Below, piece by piece: positions 22,801 to 30,640 of a stretch of DNA of 64,000 nt. The position numbers and the translations under genes were made by a program. Source of the DNA: Asterias amurensis (taxonomy: Eukaryota > Echinodermata > Asteroidea > Forcipulatida > Asteriidae); the NCBI RefSeq assembly GCF_032118995.1, contig NC_092660.1:1689501-1753500 (forward strand), written 5' to 3'. The notes under the pieces were generated by a model. That model did no database searches, had not been told where the DNA came from, and saw only the letters and a program-made list of their open reading frames with translations. Numbering within the stretch: position 1 is the first letter of the stretch; every line of letters starts with the position of its first letter.

Positions 22801-23222
22801 AGGGCGCTAGTGGATCATTCTGTGCTCTCCTTAACGTCATAGAGAGACTGAATATTGACAATGTGGTAGATGTCTTCCAAGAAGTCAAGAAACTCAGAGT
22901 CTCATGTCATAGATTGGTGCAGTCACAGGTAAGCTGAGTTTGATATATCAAGGGTTGATACTGCTGTTATCATGCCGTGCATTTCAGCATATTTTTTTTT
23001 ATATAGTTAATGCGTAAAGTCTTCATCAAAATGTGTGCACAACATTTTGTAAAACCTGAATGAATGACTCTTCATTCAGAGGACTTGAAAATTAAGTTAC
23101 AAATGAAAAACCAAATATTGCATTTTATATTTTTGTTTAATTTTGTTCAGGAGCAGTACGAGTTGATATACGAGGCCATACGAATGCATCTGGGCGCTGA
23201 TGTCGTGTATGCAAACATGTAG
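4720..23222 (+). CDS. Receptor-type tyrosine phosphatase, Tie-like ectodomain (copy A)
   Basis: Coding exons: 4720-4816, 5144-5452, 6383-6634, 6792-6923, 7513-7659, 8122-8262, 9983-10120, 10419-10472, 11347-11661, 11745-11860, 12019-12226, 12575-12677, 12900-13134, 13422-13461, 13783-13879, 14267-14304, 14767-15104, 15246-15333, 15563-15639, 16110-16146, 16453-16550, 17023-17148, 17380-17531, 17977-18112, 18585-18734, 19498-19597, 19924-20000, 21246-21380, 21654-21770, 22299-22444, 22793-22928, 23151-23222. All introns are GT-AG and the phases join into 1468 residues plus stop. Domains: signal peptide 1-33, Ig-like 34-135 and 136-219, EGF-like modules 220-405, Cys linker 406-423, FN3 424-762, membrane helix about 771-792, PTP D1 921-1208, PTP D2 1209-1468. 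By family knowledge it should remove phosphate from tyrosines at the inner plasma membrane under control of an extracellular ligand; the ligand is unknown. The start is the only ATG in frame with a signal peptide in exon 1. Confidence 0.9.
5144..5452 (+). CDS. Copy A exon 2: N-terminal Ig-like domain
   Basis: A 309-base phase 1-1 exon encoding residues 33-135. It begins VPDFTCYN and has the Ig F-strand-like motif RFGAYNC, which gives the two cysteines expected of an Ig fold. Only about half the residues match copy B, and the exon is 15 bases longer. This is in sharp contrast to the near-identity of the downstream exons. Confidence 0.8.
5700..6382 (+). repeat. 112-bp satellite of Ig2 half-exons and splice acceptors
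   Basis: Units start at 5823, 5935, 6047, 6159 and 6271, exactly 112 bases apart, with a shortened unit before them. The real Ig2 exon at 6383 begins in the same register. Each unit carries the acceptor TTGATTGTAG, then the first part of the Ig2 exon (GATGTATCTCCAGCC... to ...ACAATGACACAG), then a stretch related to the following exon sequence. Reading straight through a unit hits a TGA at the start of the next. Copy B has the same array. Confidence 0.95.
6383..6634 (+). CDS. Copy A exon 3: second Ig-like domain
   Basis: A 252-base phase 1-1 exon for residues 136-219. It shows the Ig C-strand tryptophan (ELRWRHNG) and the F-strand motif AGIYECF. The B-strand cysteine is replaced: the expected place reads VTLTMT, so the usual disulphide may be missing. 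The exon's 5' half has been copied repeatedly in the intron just upstream. Confidence 0.85.
6792..10120 (+). CDS. Copy A exons 4-7: four EGF-like modules
   Basis: Four phase 1-1 exons (6792-6923, 7513-7659, 8122-8262, 9983-10120) each encode one Cys-rich module. Module 1 ends CICPPGFSGNSCQ; module 2 has DPFGCTCAASFTGNNC; module 3 begins AGYFGAGCKLKCHC; module 4 begins AGLFGVNCDRQCHC. The spacing and the motifs resemble the EGF-like repeats of Tie receptors. Modules 1, 3 and 4 share the X-YG/FG-X-X-C start. Symmetric phases mean any module could be skipped or duplicated without frameshift. Confidence 0.85.
8318..8704. mobile_element. MITE-like inverted-repeat element, intron 6 of copy A
   Basis: It is flanked by long terminal inverted repeats of the form TTAAAGRCASTGRACACTATTGG / CCAATAGTGTCCAGTGTCTTTAA. 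A perfect internal palindrome (8493-8521, GACCTCAAGTTT / AACTTGAGGTC) lies at its centre. It has no coding capacity. The same family recurs about ten times in the window. The copy in B lies at 42835-43221, so the insertion predates the A/B split. Confidence 0.75.
9500..9795. mobile_element. Inverted-repeat element with CRE-like ends, intron 6
   Basis: It is bounded by perfect 17-base inverted repeats: GTGACGTCAATCGAGGC at 9500-9516 and its complement at 9779-9795. The interior is G+C-richer than the surrounding intron and has no persuasive ORF. The ends contain the palindrome TGACGTCA. The same element is in copy B at 44010-44305. It is probably a small non-autonomous transposon. Confidence 0.55.
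10419..10472 (+). CDS. Copy A exon 8: short Cys-containing linker
   Basis: A 54-base phase 1-1 exon encoding 18 residues with three cysteines (CPYG...NC..CYG). It joins the EGF-like block to the first FN3 domain and looks like a remnant of a longer module. In Tie receptors a third Ig domain occupies this place; none is visible here. Confidence 0.75.
11347..13461 (+). CDS. Copy A exons 9-14: three fibronectin III domains
   Basis: FN3-1 is exon 9 (11347-11661), with the B-strand RTITWIKAP and the F-strand YKVRVRARNEAG. FN3-2 is split over exons 10 and 11 (11745-11860, 12019-12226), with SVALSWSEI and YDFRLKAFNSAGVGE. FN3-3 is spread over exons 12-14 (12575-12677, 12900-13134, 13422-13461) and is more divergent, with STVTIALSLP, NTQYDIYLGS and TFAVEWNEPL. 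Three FN3 domains next to the membrane match the Tie layout and are also common in receptor phosphatases. Confidence 0.85.
13783..14304 (+). CDS. Copy A exons 15-16: transmembrane helix and stop-transfer
   Basis: Exon 15 (13783-13879) encodes PQSASPP followed by a strongly hydrophobic stretch of about 22 residues (IAAIVVPLMLIVLIGIVV...). Exon 16 (14267-14304) follows with the basic cluster RRKKRLRH. This is a standard single-pass segment, extracellular N-terminus outside. Confidence 0.9.
14767..15104 (+). CDS. Copy A exon 17: Ala/Pro/Lys-rich juxtamembrane segment
   Basis: It encodes about 113 residues. A low-complexity run of PAT/PAM/PAN-type triplets is followed by two lysine clusters (KPVKKKKQ, VSKKKKE) and then the FLFDYE lead-in to the phosphatase fold. 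The acceptor reads AACAGCAG, a tandem (NAGNAG) site, so the exon may start at 14767 or 14770 with one Ala gained or lost. Confidence 0.8.
15246..18734 (+). CDS. Copy A exons 18-25: catalytic PTP domain (D1)
   Basis: Family motifs appear in order: KNRY (exon 18), DYVNASYID (exon 19), KYIASQGP across exons 20/21, MWRMIWQ (exon 21), WPD loop TWPDTALP with Asp1079 (exon 23), and the P-loop HCSTGIGRTG joined across exons 23/24 with Cys1112 and Arg1118. The Q-loop region QSPAQYEF joins exons 24/25. Every residue needed for cysteine-dependent phosphotyrosine hydrolysis is present, so D1 should be active. Confidence 0.92.
16250..16318 (+). repeat. tRNA-Ser-like SINE head remnant, intron 20
   Basis: The sequence CGTGGCCGAGCAGCTTAG followed by GTGTGGGTTTAAGCCTCAGTCGTGG matches the tRNA-like head of the SINE at 18760-19185, but the B-box is mutated. 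It is present in both gene copies (50760-50828). Confidence 0.5.
18760..19185 (-). mobile_element. tRNA-derived SINE in the D1-D2 intron of copy A
   Basis: Read on the minus strand, it starts with a tRNA-Ser-like head (GTCGTGGCCGAGCGGTTAAG, then the B-box GGGTTCGAATCC). A body of about 300 bases follows, and it ends in an (ATT)n tail at 18763-18785. It sits in intron 25 of both genes (B: 53269-53691), with two tail units fewer or so in B. Short ORFs over it on either strand are not genes. Confidence 0.8.
19498..23222 (+). CDS. Copy A exons 26-32: second PTP domain (D2), catalytically dead
   Basis: The fold is recognisable: KKNRF (exon 26), NNYINACFLN (exon 27), KYIATQMP and MWRMVYD (exon 28). 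The WPD loop reads NWPVGGVP, with Val1366 in place of the general acid. The P-loop reads QCIDGEGASGSF: Cys1399 remains but the phosphate-binding Arg is Ala1405. Such D2 domains in receptor phosphatases usually act as regulatory pseudophosphatases. The protein ends YANM at 23219, with the stop at 23220-23222. Confidence 0.9.
20055..21055 (+). repeat. 61-bp minisatellite in intron 27 of copy A
   Basis: About 16 tandem units of 61 bases are built around AAATATTTCCATCTGAAAG, TTCATACCAGTACCAATC and CTCCAGAG. The left end has irregular units, including one with an insertion. Copy B holds one unit fewer (54561-55495). Confidence 0.95.
22480..22516 (+). promoter_or_regulatory. Candidate intronic polyadenylation signals, copy A intron 30
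   Basis: Two AATAAA hexamers (22480-22485 and 22511-22516) lie just after a TAG at 22446-22448. That TAG is reached in frame if exon 30 is not spliced. Use would give a protein ending right after the D2 cysteine. The arrangement is also in copy B near 56930-56967. Confidence 0.3.
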
Positions 23223-25126
23223 AACCCCCCCCCCCCCGCCCATCAACTTGTGGAAGCTGTTACCAAAACGATCAGTCAAGTCAAGATAGAAAGTGGTCTA
23301 CTTTATAAGACGGTCAAACTAACTTTAGTTGTTGTTATTTAACTGTCTTTTATGCAGCCGGAAAGTGCTTTAATTTTTGTGAGGGTGGTAATTGTTTCGA
23401 CCAATTTTGTTTGATAACTGAGGGTTTTTTCCGTGCTGATGGGCAACGGGTTCGATTGACAGAGAAAATCTTTCTGGTCAGGAGGATGTTACAAAAATTG
23501 TTCTGAAAATGTTGCAAATTTACTTCAAGAGAATTTCCACCATTTTTGTTTAGCACACAAATAGGAAAACGTATACAAATGTTGCACTTTTCCTTTTAAA
23601 ATTTCTTTTAAATTTATAAATTTATTACTGTTTTATGACCGAGTCACATGTGCTTTTTTATGTTGCAGAAATTGGGGGAAAAATCATAAGTGACCGTATT
23701 TTCATTTTTAAAATGTGTCCGAACTGTACGACTCTTTTCCAGGTTGGTTGTTTGATATTGTGGTTAAAAAATGTGAACCAATTAATACGTACAAATCAAA
23801 GGTTTAGATATAGGACATCGAAGCAAGAGTCCGACCATAGTTTTGGGAAGAAAATATACTATTTTTTAATCTTATAAATAGGTCATGCAATACTCAGACA
23901 TTATTCAAACAATTTGTGAACTAACTACGCCCATTTTATAGGGTTGGAAGTAAGAACTCGGCAATATTAGATAATTCTAAAAGTATACTTTGTTCATTTC
24001 CTGCTTTTATCCCCATTGAGAACCAATACCACAGACAATGTAAAATGAAGGTTGTGCGATTCGTGTCGATCCTTGTGCAGCTATATTATTTTATAGTAGT
24101 CATGCCTATTTTATTTAGTACTTCTTATTATTAAAGTAGGTTATAATGCCATCAATGTATAATACTGCAAATACAATTTGATAAGATCAACTGTAAGCCA
24201 AGAGTACTTGAAAGAAAATTATATAAACAGAATCTGAAATAACGTTAAGTTTACTTTATTTTATTATACTCAGACATAATTACATTTACTTTTTGTTTAA
24301 ATAGTCAGAACTTTTCAGAAGGAGTATAAAAATGTACGTATTATTAGTTTATGGTATTGTAACTTAATAAAAGGCGGATGGATTTTCAGGAATGCTGTAG
24401 TAGACCATACAATATTATTTGCAAAGAGTCCGAACCTTTTGATGGATCGATCTATCGGTTGTTCAAGCAGTGCAAAATTGCTTAATGCCAACCTTAGCCA
24501 AATTGCATGAAGCCAATAGCAGAAAATACTGCTAAGAACATTTTTAACAAAATATTGAAAGTCTCCCAGTGTCTTGAAAAGAAATTAAATATATTTGTTC
24601 GAACAATTAAAGATTTATTTGTTATTTTCAAAAGCCTCAAATTTGAGAACTCAGCTGAGGTCTCTCTTATTCAATTCAAATATTTTAGTGAGAAATTACT
24701 CCTTTTTTTCTCAAAAAATATGTTACTTCATAGAGGGACGTTTTCTCACCATGTTTTATACTATCAACAGCTCTCTATTACTCATTACCAAGTAAGTTTT
24801 TATGCTAATAATTATTTTGAGTAATAACCCAAAGTGTCCAGTGCCTTTAACCATTTAATTCTTATCTTATATAAATGTGGATAATTAAAACTAATGTGTG
24901 AAAATTTAATTTCTTACAGGTGGTAGAATGTTTTATTTATCGTGGAAATTTTGAGCCGTTATGAAGAATACTCCACTATTGGAATAAGAAGCTATTCTGA
25001 CAGTAACATTTCTTAAATTCAAATTTTGGTGGATACAATGTGAAATATTTCCACACAACAATATGGAGTGATAGTAATGTTTACATTTTTATGACTTTGT
25101 TTCAACAAAACCTCAACAAAATGGAG
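23223..25126 (+). other. 3' UTR and downstream flank of copy A
   Basis: It begins with a run of C (23225-23237) after the stop and is repeated at 1-1860 and 57674-59560 with a few percent divergence. A possible polyadenylation signal, AATAAA at 24366-24371, is conserved in all three flanks. No other gene is seen. A decayed MITE-like element occupies 24500-24860. Confidence 0.6.
24500..24860 (+). mobile_element. Degenerate MITE-like element, 3' flank of copy A
   Basis: A member of the family at 8318-8704, recognised by the 'TTCAAATATTTTAGTGAGAAATTAC' type internal block, the 'CTCACCATGTTTTATACTATC' type block and the right end GTGTCCAGTGCCTTTAA. It is shared with 1262-1575 and 58960-59290. 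Confidence 0.5.
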
Positions 25127-25300
25127 TAGTTGGTATGACACAGACACTGCTCTATTATTGCAAGGGTCGTGGGTTCCAATCCCACCCGAGTAATATGCCT
25201 GTGATTTTTCTCACAGAACTCGGGTAAGTACAGAGTATACAGTGCTAACAGACATCAGTGTATATGGGTAAAAACCTAAAATGAATATGAAAATACAAAT
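25127..25300 (+). mobile_element. tRNA-derived SINE, A-B spacer
   Basis: The tRNA-like head (ACACTGCTCTATTATTGCAAGG, then GGGTTCCAATCCCACCCGAG) is followed by the SINE body: TATGCCTGTGATTTTTCTCACAG, an ACTCGGGTAAGTAC block and a GTATACAGTGCTAAC block. The body can fold on itself (CCTGTGA / TCACAG). It is repeated at 59562-59735. Confidence 0.65.
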
Positions 25301-25790
25301 TATATAGAATTAAAGGTACATGGACACAAATTCAAGGAAACAAGATAACCCTGACACTCATGGACGACCCCAGTATGATGAGCAGCTGACCGAGAGTATC
25401 AAGATTATCATATTCAAGAAACTGGTTACCAAACAAAACTGTTTTGACACGATCACAAATTTGTTTTATACCAAAGTTGAGAGTCTGCGTATGTCAGAGT
25501 TTAATTTCTGTCTGAAAGAAGGATAAATGATGCGGGTATTCAGAAATACATGTTTTCAAGTCACATTCCAAAAACTAGTACAAATAAGAAAACTGTAAAC
25601 AATGTAAACATAGAGGCCTACTGCCACGTTGCAATAATTCAAGAAATGATTTTTGAATAACTTGGTGTATCTCAACATGTGCATAAAACAATAACCCTGT
25701 GAACATTTGAGCTCACCAAGTGAGAATACTGGTCTTTGACAATATTACCAAAGTTGTCCAGTGTCTTTAAAAAGCCTTATTGATTAAACT

Positions 25791-26155
25791 TTAAAGACAC
25801 TGGACACTATTGGTAATTGTCTCAGACCAGTCTTTTCACTTGGTGTATCTCAACATGATTATGCATAAATAACAAACTTGTGAAAATTTGAACTCAATTG
25901 GTCGTCAAAGTTGCGAGAAAATAATGGAAGAAGAAAACACCCTTGACGTACAAGTTGTATGCTTTCTTTCAGATGCCTTGAATTGAGACCTCAGCCGAGG
26001 TCTCGAATTCAATTAAAATATTATACTTCTTTTCTCCAAAACTATGTTTCTCACAATGTTTTTCATTATCAACAGCTCTCCATTGCTCACTACCAAGTAA
26101 GTTTTTATGCTTACAATTATTTTGATTAATTACCAATAGTGTTCAGTGTCTTTAA
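25791..26155. mobile_element. MITE-like inverted-repeat element, A-B spacer
   Basis: The left end TTAAAGACACTGGACACTATTGG mirrors the right end CCAATAGTGTTCAGTGTCTTTAAA. The centre has the palindromic GAGACCTCAGCCGAGGTCTC. It is non-coding. A truncated copy precedes it at 25650-25770. The orthologous insertion after copy B is 60226-60591. Confidence 0.75.
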
Positions 26156-26159
26156 ATGA

Positions 26160-26282
26160 GCTAAGGGTCTTTTCCAAACCTCGTCATGGGCTCTGGCTGC
26201 GGCTTGCCAGCTCTGTTTGAGTTAGCTCAAGCCTGAAGCCAAAGCCGGAGCCCAAGCCGAGGTTTGGAAAAGGCCCTTAGCT
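26160..26282. repeat. Fold-back repeat
   Basis: An imperfect palindrome. GAGCTAAGGGTCTTTTCCAA at the left pairs with TTGGAAAAGGCCCTTAGCT at the right, and the arms extend through CCTCGTCATGGGCTC / GAGCCCAAGCCGAGG. It abuts the MITE-like element at 25791-26155. It is repeated at 60594-60716. Confidence 0.75.
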
Positions 26283-26342
26283 TTGAATGACACCGTACAG
26301 TCAATAGGGCGCCCTCATGGTCCAGCTGAGTTCACTTGAATA

Positions 26343-26456
26343 GTTCGCCTTGTGTGCAGAATCATCTGGCTAGACTCGACGCAGTCCTCCTTCAGCTGGT
26401 TGCACAGTCCAAAAAGTTCTTCAGCATCTGCATCAAAGTGTCGCAAAAAATGTGGG
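26343..26456 (-). other. Exon-like open stretch, minus strand, unknown family
   Basis: On the minus strand this reads LRHFDADAEELFGLCNQLK, then EDCVESSQMILHTRRTIQ, before reaching a stop. The composition looks protein-like, and no repeat family was recognised here. I found no convincing acceptor, and no partner exon could be joined in frame. In the copy after gene B (60778-60891) a two-base change turns CVES into CNES. It could be a decayed exon. Confidence 0.25.
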
Positions 26457-26539
26457 AGAGAATTTTTAATTTTTGATTACAAACAAACCATTGTTATGAA
26501 TTTGTTAAGGGCTCCTAGGCACTGGCCAGGTTGGGTAAT

Positions 26540-26880
26540 AGTTTAAAACCAGTGTTTTCACTTGGTGTTGTCAAACATTTTGCATAAAAATAACAATAAT
26601 CTGCAACAATTTGGGCTCAGTTGGTCATCAAAGCAAAAACACCCATGCTGCACAAATTTTGATTGCTTACAGATGTCTGAGAAAGCAGAAGGCCTCTGAG
26701 AACGCAGAAGGCCTGAAGTCTTTCTCAGATTCAAATATTTTAGTGAGAAGTAGAAACTACCTCTTTCGCAAAAACTTTTACTTCAGAGGGAGTTATTTCT
26801 CATGTTGTATACTTTCAAAAGCTCTCAATTGCTTGTATCACCATTAATTTTGTGTTATGCTCGTATACATTTTGATTATA
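26540..26880. mobile_element. Degenerate MITE-like element
   Basis: The internal blocks match the 8318 family (TTTTCACTTGGTGTTGTC, CAGTTGGTCATCAAAG, CTTCAGAGGGAGTTATTTCTC), but the termini are worn. The centre has a short direct repeat (AGAAAGCAGAAGGCCTCTGAG). Shared with 60980-61315. Confidence 0.5.
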
Positions 26881-27520
26881 AATAGACCATGTGAGCTATG
26901 TTTACAATAAGTGTGGCCTTGTTCATTCTTTGGCTAGTCCTGGCAGGCAAGAAACTGCACTGGTCATATGGGAAAGTTGTGCCATAATTTCCACATATAA
27001 ATCCAAGAGTTATAAAAGTAAACCTGGACAAGTTTTGAGATGTGCCCCTTTTTATCATATCAAAAGTTGATGAAAATTGGACAGTGCAGTCTCCATAAAA
27101 TACAAGATTTTATGTTTCCTTCCATTGGGCTGTGTACCGTGCCTGCAGGAAGCCTATGCTTGGTAGTGGCTCTTTTGTAAACATTTCAGATAAATTATCC
27201 TAAGGAATAGTCAAGAGAGACTGTCTTCCAACCCAGATCACAAAAATCCTTCATCTGCAAGCATGACGCAGTCAAACAGCACTTCTGACAAATTTTACAG
27301 AGCAGTGATTTGTTTAGCCGTTGTTCTTCTTCGTTAAAAAATGAAGCTCCAGTTTTAATGAAGACGCCACATATTGGATGGCTGTTTTTTTTTTTAAGAA
27401 TGAAAACTAAACTAAGAATGAATGTGCATTCAAAGTTTGAAGATTTCAACCTTCAATGGTGATTGATTTGGGGTCCCCTTCATCTCTTACCAAAACTTGG
27501 AGATAAATTTCAAAGAAAAT
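26881..27520. other. Spacer without recognisable gene
   Basis: No repeat family is recognised. A minus-strand ORF at 27195-27449 contains a C-x-x-C-x-x-C cluster (LCKICQKCC) that faintly recalls a RING start, but the rest of a RING is absent. It is not called as a gene. Confidence 0.4.
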
Positions 27521-27633
27521 GTTAAAGGGACACGTTGCCTTTGATTGGGCGAGTTGGTCGTTTCATAACAAACAGGTTTCAAACGCTTATCAACGACCAA
27601 CTCAAACAAATCCAAAGCAACGTGTCCCTTAAC
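27521..27633. mobile_element. Short fold-back MITE (GTTAAAGGGACACG ends)
   Basis: The left arm GTTAAAGGGACACGTTGCC pairs with the right arm ending GGCAACGTGTCCCTTAAC-like sequence (27615-27633), and the arms continue through GAGTTGGTCG / CGACCAACTC. It appears to be an internally deleted relative of the longer element in copy B at 42037-42362. Repeated at 61964-62076. Confidence 0.7.
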
Positions 27634-28370
27634 AAATCTTTTCAAAGTTTCTTACCATGCGGTCTGTTGTTGACTTGTTGATGTTTCCTTCACCATGCCT
27701 GTTGCAACAACTCCAGCTGTAGGCTACTCACCACTGCATACAAGACTCGACTGAAAATAAAGAAAACAAAACTAGGGGTGAGAGTCATTGCCATCAAAAA
27801 GGCCTGAAACTGGGTTACAAATTCTAAGGTTTGTTTGAAATGACGGCATTTCCACCTTTTGGTAAACCAATGAGTTATAGATTTAGAGGAGCTTTTTGAA
27901 CAGTGTCCGCAGCACTAGAGAATTAGATCAAACAGCAGGATTTCTTTATAATGGAAAAAATACTGTCTGGTTTTCTTCACTAGGTCAACATAAAAAGTCT
28001 GAATTCAAATAAAAGACTGAGAATCTCATCCTAGACCAGCTCTCGACCATTTAATGGTTACTCTGCATTGATAGTTCTAAGACAAGCTGAACATTGTTTC
28101 AAGAATGGGCCATTGTTCTTATTTGCAGAAACACACATGATACTTTTAACTCTTATAATTTATTTTGATGATGGCTTACTCGCTGGTAGATTGGTTGTAA
28201 GTCATGGGTTTAATGACTCGCAAATAGTAAACAAACAAAAAATTGCTAATAATGTAACCATAAAAGTAGACTTTATGTTCTAATCCAACAGTATTGAGGT
28301 TCTTTTCGAGATGTTCAAAAATTACTGTATATTTCTCAAAGCTTTTTTGTTCAAATTAACTGGAAAGATC
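27634..28370. other. Spacer without a supported gene
   Basis: Possible minus-strand splice-like sites occur near 27650-27760, but no coding chain could be built. Repeated at 62077-62813 with about 1% change. Confidence 0.35.
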
Positions 28371-28371
28371 C

Positions 28372-28428
28372 TTTGTTTGTTTGTTTGTTTGTTTGTTTGT
28401 TTGTTTGTTTGTTTGTTTGTTTGTTTGT
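28372..28428 (+). repeat. (TTTG)n microsatellite within a short hairpin
   Basis: About 14 TTTG units are flanked by the inverted pair GGAAAGATC (28361) / GATCTTTCC (28435). The copy after gene B (62814-62848) is about six units shorter. Confidence 0.9.
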
Positions 28429-28614
28429 ATGAATGATCTTTCCATCAAGGAAACTCAGCAAACTCTCACAAAGGGATATAAACACCAATCTGGCAACAAC
28501 CATTCTCTCATACAAACATTGGTTTAATGTCTATGAATTTTGAGTTGCACAAATCAAGAAATTGTGATTTATCAGTAACTAGACGACAATATTTATTCTA
28601 GTCATTGTGAAATT

Positions 28615-28800
28615 GGTTGTTAGCATGGGGATTCGAACCCACAACCTCGTGATTGCAAGTCCTGCAGTCTAACCACTGGACCCCGGTGACGACAATACTT
28701 ATTCTAGTCATTGTGAAATCAGTGGTTAGCCTGATAGGATTCGAACCCACAACCTCGTGATTACAAGTCCTGCAGTCTAACCACTTGACCACGGTGACCA
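28615..28800 (-). repeat. Tandem pair of tRNA-like sequences
   Basis: Two minus-strand units, 108 bases apart, each show an A-box-like TGGTCAAGTGG or GGTCCAGTGG, the shared core GACTGCAGGACTTG, and the B-box GGTTCGAATCC. Acceptor-stem pairing is poor, so functional tRNA genes are unlikely. They may be SINE heads or tRNA pseudogenes. The pair recurs at 63033-63219. Confidence 0.55.
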
Positions 28801-28861
28801 GAAAGACTATCATGCAGTGGTCAAATCAAGTCAAGTTACCTTAAGATTACCTTGATACCAA

Positions 28862-29677
28862 AACTGTCACCAGCTACTTGTTCCAGAGTTGTCAGCAATG
28901 CGCACAATCACCTCTTGCCACATTCTCTTCAGAAGAATGGACTGTGAAAAACAAAAGCAGATTAAATAGCCTGTGGAGTGAAAGTTAGGAGCTGCGGAGG
29001 AAAAGTTAGTGGCTGTGGAGGGAATCGTTAGTTTGCTTTTAAACTTACCCAATACTTAACCTTCTGATAAATCATTACTTAAAAACTGATTGGTCGTTTG
29101 CTCTTGTTCTGTCTTCATTGTCATATGAACTTGCGGGAAGATCACCTTGGCTGAAGATGTGAAGACTAGCTCGCCATGTTCAGAACAAACTGCATAGCTG
29201 GAAGAAAAACATTAAAAACAATGTTAGCGTTTGACACAATAGTAAGCTTAAGTGGGGTTCTGATACCTTACCAAACTGTTCTCATCGGTGTCCAAGAGAT
29301 GCTACCATCAAGGCACAATAACTTCTGTGGGAAAAACAAAAACAAAGTTAAAGCCAGTCGATAAAACGTAAAAAGCTGCAGGTGGAGGGAAAGGTTGTTA
29401 GAAGCTGTGCAGATAAAAGGTTGTTAGAAGCTGTGGAGTAAAACGGTTGTTAGAAGCTGTGGAGATAAAAGGTTGTTAGAAGCTGTGGAGTAAAACGGTT
29501 GTTAGAAGCTGTGGAGTTAAACGGTTGTTAATCTTTTATACCTATCCTGATACTTAACCTGTTGACCTCTATAGCGACCTCTAACGACCTCTGGTCATCA
29601 TGCATCAAGGACATCAAATGAAGACTCATCATCGTCTGCCCAAGTTCAGTCTTGAACCTCACATCTTGCCTCTGAAC
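28862..29677 (-). other. Internally duplicated spacer with exon-like islands
   Basis: On the minus strand three exon-like pieces have good splice sites. One is 29559-29677 (begins VQRQDVRFKTELGQ). The next is 29272-29324, between CCCACAG and GTAAGG. The third is 29079-29197, after TTCTTCCAG, and joins the second in frame (RTVC-YAVCSEHGELVF). The first does not join the second in frame through its best donor. Segment 28862-29060 is an old duplicate of 29262-29560. A decayed gene or chance islands are both possible. Confidence 0.25.
29390..29530 (+). repeat. 25-26-bp minisatellite
   Basis: Tandem GGTTGTTAGAAGCTGTGGAG units end in either ATAAAA or TTAAAC/TAAAAC. The orthologous array at 63810-64000 has more of the TTAAAC type and runs off the window, so the array has turned over since duplication. 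Confidence 0.9.
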
Positions 29678-30640
29678 CTGATAGAAGGGTGAAGGGGTTA
29701 GTCTTCTATCTAGGCCAACACTATTATAATATCTAGGCCAATGCTATCTTACCACCCATACAAACCTAGGCATCACTGGTGTCCTCTTGCTCATGGCTGG
29801 TCACTCTGCATCCTGAATGAGAAGACACTTCTTGATTCTTGCTCCCTTTCTTCTTTCTCTTCTTGTCTCTTTTTGGTCTCCTTTTTTTATTTTTTATTTC
29901 CCTACTCGCGTTTTTTGTTAGAGCGCTTGCAAGTGGAACTAGTGGCATGGGGAAATTATTCCCAACTTATAGATTTGCACTTTTGCAAAACTAAATTATT
30001 TCACAAGTTTTCTACTTATAAATACACTATGTTTTAAACATTTTGTTTTTATTGTTTCATTCGAATTTGAAATGTAAGGGACTTGGTGTCATTTTTATGC
30101 TAAGTTAAAATTACTACATTAAGAATTTGATGTAATGTTGACATCAGGATTAAATAATAATTAAGTCTGTCTAAATTATTAATTTAATACTCCTCAATCA
30201 AACATTGATCATCAAGTGAATGCAGATTAGTGGCTTGGTGTATATTGAACAGGAGTATGATTAATAATGATTTTTTTTTTTGAGATTAATTGGGGTTTTG
30301 TGCCCAAAGTGCAAAAGTACACTCGGCAGAAACTTTTTTCAAGGTAAAATTGTGAAATCCAAATGTATTTAATTTTTGTTTATCTACTCTGAAAAATCTA
30401 ATTTAATCAGAGGGATTACAACATTTAAGTTTAAGTGGTTTGTTGAACTTTTCCTTAATAAATAATATTACACTAGATTCACAAAATCATGACAATTAGG
30501 ATCCAAACATGACAACTGGCGACTTGAAGTTTCAACACGACAGAAATTTCCTGATGGACTAGTCTTCTAATTAAAAAAAGCATCATTGGCTTCGACCAAT
30601 ATGCACACATGAAACAGCCCAAGACAGTGTGACATCACCT
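29678..30640. other. A+T-rich spacer without recognisable gene
   Basis: There is a lysine-rich minus-strand ORF at 29766-29948 and pyrimidine-rich plus-strand sequence, both likely due to base composition. No repeat family or RNA gene was recognised. Confidence 0.4.

Noticed and set aside
23225..23240. Poly-C run after the stop codon as a regulatory element
   Set aside because: Homopolymer length differs between copies (57676-57692) and may be sequencing noise; no supporting structure.
25320..25526. 68-residue ORF, identical after both genes (59755-59961)
   Set aside because: It starts just after a SINE, has no domain, splice context or promoter, and the whole surrounding spacer is about 99% identical, so identity is not evidence of coding.
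27195..27449. RING-finger-like Cys cluster on the minus strand
   Set aside because: Only the first few cysteines fit. The later Cys/His ligands and spacing of a RING are absent.
28615..28800. Two possible functional tRNA genes
   Set aside because: A-box and B-box cores look good, but acceptor stems and anticodon stems pair badly and the two units are a simple 108-base tandem duplication.
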